Assembly: GCA_000320545.1 (NCBI GenBank)
Contig: ADNK01001142.1
Span: 17,501 to 42,971 of the forward strand
From: Bigelowiella natans CCMP2755
Taxonomy: Eukaryota; Cercozoa; Chlorarachniophyceae
Length of the DNA stretch: 25,471 nt
Direction: 5' to 3'
How positions within the stretch are numbered: position 1 is the first letter of the stretch; each line of letters starts with the position of its first letter. Below the pieces are notes generated by a model. That model ran no database searches. It was given only the letters and a program-made list of their open reading frames with translations, and had not been told where the DNA came from. Both the position numbers and the translations under genes were made by a program. Shown in pieces: positions 12,619-25,036 of the stretch.

Positions 12619-14821
12619 CGAGAAAACGATGGATAAATGATTATTCTAGAGATTTAGACGAGTATCTCTTACGAAATGTAAATATAATAGCAAGGGGAGG
12701 GCGGGGGGGAGGCTAGTAACGGATTCAGTTTTCTCCCAACACCGCTTCTACCACACACAGTATCTATCTTAATCAAAACTTTTAATATTTGAAAAAATTA
12801 ACTATTGACTTCACACAAGCCCAGCATCGGTTCATCTTAAATATGAGATCTAGGAAAGCTCTGAAAGTAGGAGCTCCACGCCCACTATTTGAAGAAAAAC
12901 AAAGTACATTGTACGCAATCTCAGTAATTCGCGTGCTCGGATCCACATCCTTGAGCACAGAAATGAGTACGCAGTCTTTAATTGTAATAAATGTAGTGCA
13001 TAGTATCTTGAGATGTTTACTGGATAAAAAACTTTTTAAACCACCACGATTCTCTTTGTGAAATGATAACATTGGTTCGAACGAACGCATCGTAGCATGT
13101 AGCGCAAATTACCACGTAGATCTTGTGACTGCATGCTGCGGTGTCGCAATTGTCCGGTAAGATTCAAAGACGGCTTGTGTGTGGAGCAGCAGGGACGCAA
13201 CAGCGTGATGTGATGATGAGTCGCAGCATACATACAGTTATTACCTTGTGTGTAGTAGTCGCAGCCTCATTATTTGTACAGCTGTGTGCACTAGAATACG
13301 AATGACAATCGACAAATTGCGCACCGCCTGTCTCGATCATGGATGTCGATCGATCTATGCTAGCTAGATGTCTAGATCGATCTTCTAGAGTTGTACGTGT
13401 GCGTGCGTGCGATCGCACCTGCTATCCTGTCATCCAAAGCGATCACATGCATGTGCCACTGCAGGGCATTCATTTTGTCACGTAGCTAAAGCTGTAGCTA
13501 GACAGTGCACAGAATCGCAAACCTCCCTAGCTCGTTCAGCGCGTTGCATGGACGAATTGCACAGCTCGCATGCACACGTCCACAACCAATGAATGCCATT
13601 CTAGCATTTTACATCTGCGGATGGCTAGATGGCTAGATGGCTAGATGGCTAGATGGCAGCGTGGATGAATTAGCTACCTAACATGAAACCGCGGCACATG
13701 CTATGTGGACAGCACTACTAGAGCGCAGCATCTGTGATGTACGTCCCCAAAATTTTGACTGAAGCAGAAAAGTAGTGTGTAACAATGGGGTAGCGACTAG
13801 ACTTAATATGAGCTGCGAACTGTGGACATGTAGCCCATGAGGGCTACAGAGCGTGCCCAGCGGGTTCAGAACACATGTTCTAGTGTTGTCTAGGACACAT
13901 GTGGCTAAGCTCATCTGGTCATGTGTGCTTTGCAACACATGTGCTGATATATATGTGGTGGATAAACAGACATGGAAGAGAACATATGTTGTTAAAAATA
14001 GATTAGAAACTACATGTGTTCGTACGTGCGTACGCTATATAGCCTACAAGGGCTATAGATGGAATCAAGGTTCACAGCGTGTAGCATGATTTGCTTCATT
14101 CATCCAGAATTTGGAAGTGCCACATGTACACGTACGCGCATTTTCTCTAGTTCTGAGAACGTGACAATGGGAGATCATTGTTCGTGGAACCATGGAAGTA
14201 CGTCATCATTATTTGTCGCCACCAACAAGCTTCATTTCTCAAGAAGCACATGTTCTACCTGCAAAGCTAGAAAGGCGAAATTCAACAATGACTGTGATCA
14301 TCAATCAATTTGGAAGTGATGATGCTTGTAGACACAAAATTAACGCATACATCATGATGAAAATGATTGCAAGGTCGTCATCGGGCAACAATGAGCTAAC
14401 TGTCTTCATCATCATGAGTCTCGCTGGCTACACGCATGCTTGTTCACACCTAGCGCTTCATGCAAACATGGACCTAACTAGCTAGTTAGCTAGCAAACTA
14501 GCATGCAAAGACGGATTGAAGAGTGACGCTGCGATGTGGACACATCTAGACATGCTTATTTGCTAGTTTGTTGTCTCATGATCGCGCCAGTTGCGTGAAT
14601 GTGCTGCTAACACTGCGTGAGCTTGAGATATTATCCATGAGCATCAGTTTTACATGTCTTCGGTCGATCACAGCGCGGAATGAGGAAAAAGAGTCGCCAA
14701 TCTTTATCATTGCATCGCTTTACAAGCATGCAATGTGCAGTGTCTGCCTCATAGCTAGATAGCGGCCCGCCGCATGCACGTCAAGTAGTAAGGACACATG
14801 TTTGAAAAAGTGCACGCTATT
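12619..14821. other. Intergenic region between convergent genes; no gene recognised
   Basis: Paralogue B ends on its left and the scaffold gene ends on its right, so both 3' ends face into it. The first 450 nt are ordinary AT-rich sequence. From about 13080 to 14780 it is dense in CTAG, AGCT, CATG and GATC words. Small open frames up to 102 codons exist on both strands, but none has recognisable content or splice support. Confidence 0.55.
13621..13657. repeat. 8-bp tandem repeat, unit ATGGCTAG, about 4.6 copies
   Basis: Exact head-to-tail copies of ATGGCTAG, inside the CTAG-rich intergenic block. Confidence 0.9.
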
Positions 14822-15045
14822 TTAAAGCGATAAACCGGCAGTGTCCAATGCAAATACATCTTCGTTGCTTTTGGTCTTCGCAACGCCGGCAAAACTTCGG
14901 CTTGGATAGCTCAGCTGGGATTGGAGAGATGTGAGCCGTGCGCGTGTAGTTTCAATTGCCTGTGATGCTTCCGTCTCCCGTGTAATTCTAGCCTGCACCA
15001 CGGCCTTATCGGCTTCGTACTAATTTGAGTATCACACACAAACAG

Positions 15046-15085
<40 letters not shown>

Positions 15086-15109
15086 CACATACATACGCAA
15101 GCATATTAC

Positions 15110-15145
<36 letters not shown>

Positions 15146-15926
15146 GCGTGCGTGCCTGCTTGGTTTGTGTCTCCCTCCGGAGCGTCTCTTCCTCTGTCAA
15201 ATCCCGTTTCAACTCGATCCACGCTAGCTCTTCGCGTATATGCTGCCGTTCCATTTCCTGAAGCTCTGCTTTGGACTGTTCCAATGCATCGTGAGTCTTC
15301 TTTTGCATCTCAAGCGCCTTCTTAAGGTGCCTGCATATAGCAGAAGCAGGGCGTTGTGTGCGCACACGGGGAACAAAAAAGAGGGTGAAGATACGATCGA
15401 GCGATAGTTGCTATTAGCAGAGAGCTGTCTTTATTCATAGGTGCATATTGACCCTTTGAGAGAATCGATTTCGGATAGAAGTTCATTCTCCCGGCTCTGC
15501 ACCTGGAAATTATGTTTTGTTGTTGCATCGACAATTTATCGATGATTTAGCTCGAGAGTGGACATTCTAAGCGTTTTCTCTGCAGACGCTGGCACAGACA
15601 CATCGGATATTTGACGGGTTTATTTGCCAAACCTTCTCCTTGACTCGGGCCTTCATTTTCTCAAAGTTCTTCTGCATTCTAGCCTCCTGACACATGGCCA
15701 TGGTGACGTCGTAGAGCATTCGAAAGAAAACACAGCAAGTTTAGAAAATCGGGGGGGAGCGTGTGATAGATAGGCCGCCCCAGGCGAAATTGTTTTCTCC
15801 TTTTTTGCATCAAGGAAAAGCATTCGCTGTTCGCTACACTATGCGCGTGGTCGGGAGGATATCTACTGAATTGTGAACCACCTTCTCTTTAAACTTCGCA
15901 GCCAAATTCGTTGCGCTCTCCTACAT

Positions 15927-15972
<46 letters not shown>

Positions 15973-15984
15973 ACCACACATACC

Positions 15985-16019
<35 letters not shown>

Positions 16020-16380
16020 ATATTACTGCCACAGTGGCCTTGCGAGCGCAAAATAACCTTGAGCTGTTGTTGTCCTTTACGAAGCTGTTCCGACTCCGCA
16101 TGCTCGCGTTTTAGAGACTCGCCAAGTCGCAGCACCTGGCATGAAATTGTGCATGAGAGAAGAAGGGTAAATTAGAGAGAGGCTGACACACAACAGGAAA
16201 GCTTGAGAACATCTAATAAATACAGCATTTCTTGTGGCATGAGGAGCCTCCTTCTCCTTCATGCGAAAGGGGTTATGTTTCACCTCCTCCCGCAGCAGCG
16301 CCTCTCGTTTCTTCCATTCTAGCTTCTGTTGATCCGTCGCGATTTGTTGGTGCGTCTTTACACGCATGGCCTGTGCCGAC

Positions 16381-16416
<36 letters not shown>

Positions 16417-16626
16417 GGCAGTTTAAGCAGTTGAACTTGGCGTGATGGAAGGGCTGGCAGCACTCGTCACACTACTCCTAAAATGCTCGCTGAAACTTTA
16501 AAAGAAAGTATTTGTACGAGGCCAGGAAGTCCCCCCCCCAAAAAATCGGAGCGCAATTCATTGTGGAAATAGGTCGTCCGATCATCCAAAATATGATCGT
16601 CACACTGCAATCTTAATGAGGACATG

Positions 16627-16694
<68 letters not shown>

Positions 16695-16719
16695 AACACA
16701 GCAACTTCAACATAATATT

Positions 16720-16762
<43 letters not shown>

Positions 16763-17261
16763 TTATATTTATATTTACATTATATGACTGTACGACAACC
16801 TCGCGCTCTTTTGCCAAAGTGTCCTGTGCAACGGCTAAGCGCCGTGTTTCCTCCCTTTCCCTGGCCTCCGCAGCATCAATCTTCAGCTGCATCTTTAATA
16901 TTAAAACAAGCGTAAGAACAAAGGACTTTGAGCACATTACTACCAACCACGTCTCTCGAAACAACAGAAGAGAATACCCAAGTCATATGAAAACGCATAT
17001 TGGCATGAGAACCCCCTCCCCCCCCCAACACACCCCCGTCCACACTCACGCAATTATGCAAGCATCTTTCGCACAAAAACGCATATGCGACGGCGACGAT
17101 TAAATTAGAAAAGCAGCGAAGGAAGAGGAGGAGGAATACGTGAGGACCTTTTCCATCTCGAGCCTGGCTTTCCCCTCGCGCTCAGATGCCTCTCTATGCG
17201 CTTGCTTTCGAGCTTCTTCTGCAGCTTTCTTTACTTCAGTCAGCTCGGACTACGTGGGGCC

Positions 17262-17298
<37 letters not shown>

Positions 17299-18096
17299 TT
17301 TATGATATCGAGCAATATCATCCACTCGAAATATAGAGGTGCTACCTCCACCGATAAGAGTCTTTTCTCTGCCGTTTCGCCTTTGCGATTTATTTGAACG
17401 TAGACATATTAGCGTGGATTATATTATATTCGCATTATATACCACAAACGCATAAATGTGTCAGAAGGGGAGGGATGGGAGAGGGGAGAGACAGCTGGAG
17501 AGGGAGGGGGAGAGGCAAGAAATTAAAATGCATCGTCGGGATCAAAAACTACACGTTGATGCGTCAGACGAGTTTTGACTAGGAAAGACACTGACTATGT
17601 TGCATTCGTTCTCTCATTTCGCCGATCTCATCTTGCAGCTGCCTCTCTCGCTCCGCTGCCCTACGGGTTTGCTCCTCCAGCAAGCGACCATGTTCTCTGT
17701 AAAGGCAGAGAGGGGAAACGGGGTGGGAAGAAGGGCCGGAATGGAGAGACGATAAGGATACGGATGGCCAAGCCAACTACCAATCATCGTGAAACAACAG
17801 CGGATTTGCTGATAATAAGAACGCCCTCGCAACACAACTCTCTATATACTCCACGGGTGATATTGTTTCACAATCAACGAAGACGATGCCATCACTGTCA
17901 AAACCTCAAACTTTCAGGCATGATCATCGTAACTATCATCACCGCTACCACCACCACCCTTATCATCATCATCATCACCATCATCATCATCATTGCCACC
18001 AATCTAAGACCTGCGGGATGAATCAGCAGACTGCTTGTAGTCAGCAAGTTGCCGTTGGATTTCGGACGTAGCCTATACGCAATAATATATCAATAT

Positions 18097-18131
<35 letters not shown>

Positions 18132-18199
18132 AATAACGAATATATATAATTTCATTAGCTGATTTAAATGCTCCATGCTTCTGCGAGAGAGGATAACGC

Positions 18200-18247
<48 letters not shown>

Positions 18248-18434
18248 GAGAGAAAGATAGAGTGGAGGGAGAGAAAATAAAGAGAGAAAGAAAAAGACAA
18301 AGACCTCTCTCCGTGCTTCTTCTATCTTCTTCGCCTCGGCATCCTCTGCCTCTTTCCGAACTGCACGAAGCCTTAAAAAACCGTAGAGAGAACATTTCAT
18401 TTCGCGCGCTTTCAATTCAAATACGCCAAAGATG

Positions 18435-18477
<43 letters not shown>

Positions 18478-20953
18478 GGGACTTGAAGAAGTCACGCACG
18501 CACTCACGCACATATGATAACAGTATGAATCGAACAGATGCGGTGTAGCTCTCTCCGCATCATCATACCGCTGCTCCATTTCCTCTTCCTTCGTTTTGAT
18601 CACCGTCTCAAGACTCGCCTCTGCCTCTCTCCTGACACGAGCCACCTCTTCCTCTACCTGCACAGCATTCGCCTGGCCGGCTGCCTCGAGCCTACAATCG
18701 GAGCAAAAGGAGGAGTGATGGGGAGGCGGTAGTCACATGCCGAATCATCGTGCATTTTGCCATGTCTCACAGTTTGCATCGACAGGGAGAATCATGTGGT
18801 TTGTCGGCGGAACTTCGGCACCGTTTTTGCAGTTCTTTCATTTCATTTTCATGCGCGTTTCGAAGGGTCGTCGCTTCTTCCTGCGCCCTGCGCCGCTCTG
18901 CATCCTCGCGCCTCTCCCTCTCTCTTTCCCAAGCTTTGCGGCTGCTTTCTAGTCGAGCCTTGTACGCCTGGGAATACGAACAATGACAAACCGCAACTCA
19001 CCACGTCGTTTGACCACAGCGATGATGACAAGGATGATGATGATGATGACAATGATGATGATGAAGGTATATCAAGCTGTGAAAGAAGAGATCCGAGCTG
19101 GGCAGTGAGCGAGAATCAATCCCGCCGGTTCCATATACCATATTCTGCGACGCCACACAGCTCAACCCCCCCAACTTTCGAAAGCAGTAGCAGCCATCAC
19201 CTCACCAACCTGCTCTAAGGCGCTCTGTTTCTGCTCCATCTCCGCCCTCATGCTCTCCATTGCGCGCTCGGATTGCTGCCGCAGTAGTCGCCGCTCCTCC
19301 TCTAACCGCGTCCGCACAAGGTCAGCCTCCTTTTTCCTCAGCAAAGCGTCCCTTCTCTCCTTCTCGTCACCGCCACCCTCCTCCTCCTCCTCCTCCTTTC
19401 CCCCATCCCGCGTCTTCGCGAGCAAGGCTTGTAGCGACCGCACCTTCTCCCCGAGCTCGCCGATTTTGACCTGGCAGCGTTCCAGCTGCTGCTTTTGGCG
19501 TCTCAACCGCGCTTGCCTGTTTTTGGCTGCTTCCAAGCGGCGCTCCTCTTCCGCCCTCTCCCCCCCTACTTCGGTGTTGGAAGACCCCGCATCCCCGAGC
19601 GATTTCCGCAATGAAGAGTTCGCCACCATCATCCCGGCCAAGCTGCTAGGCCGTCTAGCCCGTTGCTGTTTGCGTCTCTCACGGTCTCGCCGCTCCTCGG
19701 ATTCCTTCGCCTCCTCCTCCTCCTCAAGTATTGCTGTGACCCCCCGCTGGAAATGACCTTCGTCGTTCTTGAGCTCGCGCAGTTCCGCTTCTAGGCCGCG
19801 GAGGCGTCTCAATCGAAGCTGTCGTAACTTCGCAACGCCTCCTCCTTTCGCCGCGATCGGGTCTCGCGCTCGCTGCCCCTCTGATGCTTCAACCGGAATC
19901 GAGGAGGTTGAGGAGAACAGCAACACATCCTTCGGCCTCTTCCTCCCCCCCCTAAGGCGATCGTTGGCGCGGCCGTTGTCGCAATTGTCTGAGGAGGGAA
20001 AGGCATCAGAGCGTTGCTTATATCGACTTGCGGAATTTTGAATGAGACGCGCAGCAGCATCATCCGAGATGCCCTCAGCTTCGTTGGCAGATTCGGAGTC
20101 GCCTGTTTTGCGGGGCCAGAAATGGGGGGGAGGGGGGTGCTTGATCAGAGGCAAGGGGAAAGCGGATGACTTCTGCCAAAAAACCGCACACTGGATGGAT
20201 TCGAAATGTATCAAACACACCCGCTGTCCGTATACAAAGAATGGTTACTATTACTGTCTGTGAGAATTGAGATCCGTGTCTTGCGTGAAGTTGACGACGA
20301 CGACGACGATGATGGTGGCGCTCCAGCTTTCGACTCTGAAATCAAGATAACGTGTGAGTCTTTCTTAGCACATGTGTGTGAGCAAGCTGCATATTGCTAC
20401 GGATTAAACATGAAAAGCGGCATTGGGGAGTAAATCTAAGAAACGTCACCGCACCAATACATCTACCACGCGCAATGATACACATATTTGCCGGATTTCA
20501 TTCGGCGCTTCATCGCACCATCTTAGGTTCGTTTGCGGTGCAAAAACAGTCTCCGCACATACTCAAAAATGTGTGAGGGGATGCACGTTTACCCAATAAG
20601 ACTTTGCCGGAGGAAATCCCTCCCCGTGCCTTTCTCTTCACCTTACGGGGACCGAAGATGTCTCGTTTATATGCAGATGGCGTTGTGCTAGAAATTGCCT
20701 CTTGGGAAGCACGTTTTGAAGAAACAGCTGGTTTGCTTTCATCTTCGTTTGGCGCGGCGCCATTGTTGTCTTTGGCGACCACCTCCCTCCCCCCCGATGG
20801 CGAAAAATTCTTTGATAAATCCTGCAAGAAAAGAAGCCCAATTTCCATCGTTAGTTGCCAGCGATATTGGACGCTTTGCAATAAAAACGACGCTGCACCG
20901 AGAGCTCATGTTTTTTGTGAAGGTATACGAGTAAAAGAGAGACGTAGAGAGAG

Positions 20954-21001
<48 letters not shown>

Positions 21002-21490
21002 GGTGGGTGGAGGTGAGGGGTGAGGGGGGTGGTGAAAGGAGAAGGAAGACGTTGTGTACAGAAAAATAGAACCTGTTTCTCCTGCTGCTGCAGTAGAGAC
21101 TTCAACTTACTCACAGAATTTGAATACTTTCTAAATGTCCGAACCTTACGATAAAGAGAAAGGAGGTTGCAGTTTCATTCCCCCTGCCTACCCCCCCACC
21201 CCCCCCCCCCCTTCCCTCTCCGGCACTCCCCTCTCCTCGAGAACATCGGAACAATGTTGCTGCGACGCAACTATTTTCATGGCGAGGAACGGCGGTGCAA
21301 AGGAAAGATGATAGAAAGAAAAGAAAGATAAACGTGTTGGAATACTATCGGGCGAGTGGAGGGAAAGTACCAACCTCTTTTGTCACGAGCAGAACCCATT
21401 TCTCAGCTTTGTCCGCATCCGCAGCGCGGAAGAGATGAACCTCGCCCTTCTCTAGACCTCTATGTGCGGTTTTGCATGGATTGGTTAATT

Positions 21491-21533
<43 letters not shown>

Positions 21534-22994
21534 ATCCTCAAAACTTTGAGCAAGTAGGAAAAACACAACGAATACGCATAGGAATGGCAGTCGCGACCAC
21601 GTAGAACAGCCGTCTGTGGGCATTCGCTTTGCTTGTTTTCCCGTGCCGTCTGGCAGCTGCACTGATGCTATTGCCGATGTCCTCGTCTTCTGCTTTCGGG
21701 CCCTTTCCAAAGCCAACAACATCTTTCTCACGGCCGCTTTCGCACTGGTGAATGGTGCAACGAGTGTGTCAGAAACAATGAGAAACATCGTTACGTCGAT
21801 GAGACAAATGGATCACATGAGAGCCATGCCATGCCGCTTGCCAATGCACTGCAAGTACATATTTATTTCGCTGAATGAAAACGTGGTAACGCCTTCCCGC
21901 CTCCCAAATTAGATGTTCAAACAATAACTTATAAAAACAGAACCAAAACAGAATAATGGTCAGAAGCGCCATCCTCGTGGCAAAAGGCCCCGACCTTCGC
22001 GAGCACAAGGGAGTCAATTTGCTTTGCGTCCTTCGACTCGTCCTCAAAGTATACCAGCAGAGGCTCGAGCACGGTCTTTCTTTGCGCCGTCTAAAAACGA
22101 CGATTCAGCCGAATACCAGAAGTGAGTGAATATGCGTCGCAGAGGAAGTACAACTGAAAAGTATTTCGAGATACTGTTTTCGATTCGAATATTCACGTGA
22201 ATACCTTTGCGGGCACGTGGCCATTCGCAGCTCTGCGAATCACAGTATACGACGGCTGTCGGAGACGGCAATGCAGCCTCCTTTTTATGGATTGGAGAGG
22301 GGGACAATGAATAAATGAATTCTTGTGTTTGAGGGCTATGAAGTGAAAAAGCATGTTTATATCTCTCGAAGATGACGAGAACGATGGAAAGAGGAGAAAA
22401 ATGTTTCTTGGGCGCCTCAAAGCGAGGAAGGAGCACTATTATCCTAATCCACCGAGAATGTGCACAAGTTCAGAGTTGTTTGCTGAATTACTACCAACCT
22501 GAAAGTGCTATTTCCATCCCCCCCCTCCTCCATCTCGAGCCAGCCTGACGAACGGGAACTATCCATGATCGATATATCGTACTTCCGGAGATCAAGCGCA
22601 GAGCCGCTGCCATCCATGTCTTCATCGTCGCCAGCCTCTTCTTCATCGTTGGTGCGCCGGCTGCTGCTACTGGCATTGCTACCACCGCCTTTTAGAGACG
22701 AATATAAAACAGCACAGCGGTATTAAGACTTCAAGATTTCTCCGCCACAACCCAAATCTACCCACACACACACGCACGTGCACATACACGCACGTACACA
22801 CGCGCCAGTGACAGCATAAATCGCGTACTCTCCTTACTACTGCCTCGCGCTGATATGACCTCCATCGCCTGAGGCTTTCGAGTCGATCTGGTGCTGTATC
22901 ACCTATTCGCAGGGGGAATTCAGTGTCAATTTTTCCATACCCACATAATACGTGTGCATATACGCACCCACACGATACAGGCAAGCCATGTTCC

Positions 22995-23039
<45 letters not shown>

Positions 23040-23304
23040 CACAAAGATCGTTTATCACCGTGATCCATTCGGTCCGCACCCAAGCCAAATCCGTGCGAAA
23101 CACATATGCGCGTCCATTGTCCGCAGTTAATTGGAAGATGTAGCCCTCATCTTTGGCTTCGTTGCTGTCCTCAGGGACCTTCACCCGTGCGTTGTGTAGA
23201 TGTCTGCCGGACGGATACGATCAATGCGTACAGCGTGAGAACACTCTATATTTATATACATAACCCACTATGATGTGGGAGAGAGGGGAGAGAGATAGAG
23301 AGAA

Positions 23305-23350
<46 letters not shown>

Positions 23351-24245
23351 AGATACGTTCTATTTTACACGATTTATGTGCAATCTATCTATGCATATGT
23401 ATTCAGCTAGAAAAAATCCGAAGTATTACATTTCCCCTCTCATCTGCTTCAAGTGCCTCTCACTCTTGCCCTTATAGTATCTTAGCACCTGAGTAGCAGA
23501 TCAGCCAAACATCAACAACGCTATACACATATTTACACATATTTACATATATTCACACACACACACACACACACATATAATATACATAAATATGCCACAA
23601 TCGTGTGCAATGCGTGCGCGCGAGTGAGTTTCGCCAAGCACAGGGAAAGGCACATACCCCATTGGTGAACAAGCGCAGAAATCGCGACTTGAACGACGTG
23701 TTAAGTGCCCCCTGCGAATCGAGACAAGATCGGCATTACAACCATCGAAGCCAACGCCAAGAACAACCACCGCCAAGAACCACCACCGCCGCTTAACAGT
23801 AGGGGAGAAATAACAATAGGACATCAAGGCTCGCCGTTCGCGATTGGCCTTGTTATCGAAAACAACCCAAGTCCGCACTAACACTCGCTGTACGTACCCT
23901 TTTCTCGAGAAATCCTTCCTTGACTATTCCTGGCAGCAAGTGCCCTTCGCCCTCCTCCTCGCCCCCCCCCCGTTCCTTCGCGCTTCCTCGCTGAGATGAC
24001 ATTTTCTTGCGGAACGCCTCCAAGGAATAATCCATCTTCCTCAAAGCTGAAACAGTGTTAAGAAAAGGCGGTTGACGGGTGCGCGCCCTCGATTGGAATG
24101 TGCGCCGAGGCCTCTTTGTGTTCGTGCTTCCTACTCAAGGAGGATGTTTGTTGTTGGTTTGTTTGTGTGATAAGGCGTGCGACCTTTCATCGGCTGCGCG
24201 GACCCGAAAGCGAAGGCCTGGCGCTGTGAACGGACTATCGCATCT

Positions 24246-24283
<38 letters not shown>

Positions 24284-24711
24284 AGATCCATGTAGCTGCT
24301 CATAACGTAACATTTACTTATGGATGGGGTTATATTTTCTCCCTTAGGCTACACGTTTCCAAAGTGCCTCTTACCTTCTAGTGTGCGCAGATCTCTCAAC
24401 GCCTCGCGCTTACGCTTGTCCATATCGTCCCACCGCTGTGCGTGTGTGTGAGTGTATAGGTGCGTGCAATCTCGAAGACGCTCAAACACTTCTCAGTTAA
24501 CCCCCTCCCTCCCCCGTCCTCCCCCAATCACCCTTCAATTTCTTCTGTGATATAATTGCTAGGAAATAAAAACTGCAGCCTTCCTTCTTTGCTAACATAC
24601 TCTGTATCAATTAGGCTACCGATGACGCAAGTGCGATGAGCTTCTTCGATGTGAGCAGCGAAAAGTCTCCGTCGAGAACGCGCAACATCCTCTGTATAAT
24701 TTTCCGCACAA

Positions 24712-24770
<59 letters not shown>

Positions 24771-24998
24771 AAGGCATGCGCACATAAGTACCGCGAAAAC
24801 AAAATCTCAAATAGAGAGCGCTCGAATCAGCGCACAGACCTGAAAGTCCTCAAATGATATTACGCCTCTTGACCCGAATAGCGTCGCAACCTGAGATCAA
24901 TTGGCCGTGTTAGCATGCGAACGACTGCAAGGAAGAGTGCGTAGCATCGATGCCGCCACTTCGAAATTCGGCTATTTTTATGGGAATACATGACGTTA

Positions 24999-25036
<38 letters not shown>

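Larger units (their letters stand above)
14822..20102 (-). other. IQ-like motif and long coiled coil of the scaffold protein
   Basis: The 893-nt exon 20102-19210 begins DSESANEAEGISDD, then AARLIQNSASRYKQR, which resembles a degenerate calmodulin-binding IQ motif. It continues as highly charged Glu/Arg/Lys/Gln helix. Fifteen short exons then encode uninterrupted coiled coil (for example AYKARLESSRKAWERERE, LEEQTRRAAERERQLQDEI, EARMQKNFEKMKARVKEK). The C-terminus after about 14960 is non-helical and ends FALDTAGLSL. Most internal junctions are phase 0, and exon ends keep the helical pattern. Confidence 0.78.
23040..23932 (-). other. First PH domain of the scaffold protein
   Basis: Spread over exons ending at 23898, 23658, 23430 and 23040. 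It reads GIVKEGFLEKR, GALNTSFKSRFLRLFTNG, VLRYYKGKSERHL, then EGYIFQLTADNGRAYVFRTD and WITVINDL. This is the full pleckstrin-homology order: basic first strands with KxR..RFLRL, YYKG turn, YIFQL strand and a C-terminal helix with the invariant Trp. All four junctions keep phase. Ligand is not predictable from this alone. Confidence 0.85.

Noticed and set aside
13621-13657. CRISPR-like array
   Set aside because: Eight-bp units are directly abutting with no spacers, in a eukaryotic intergenic region; it is a simple tandem repeat.
20042-20220. Separate gene starting with the ATG at 20220 (352-codon frame on the minus strand)
   Set aside because: The stretch before 20102 reads like intron (pyrimidine-rich with an acceptor CAG), and the phase-1 junction to the exon ending at 20647 fits one continuous gene.
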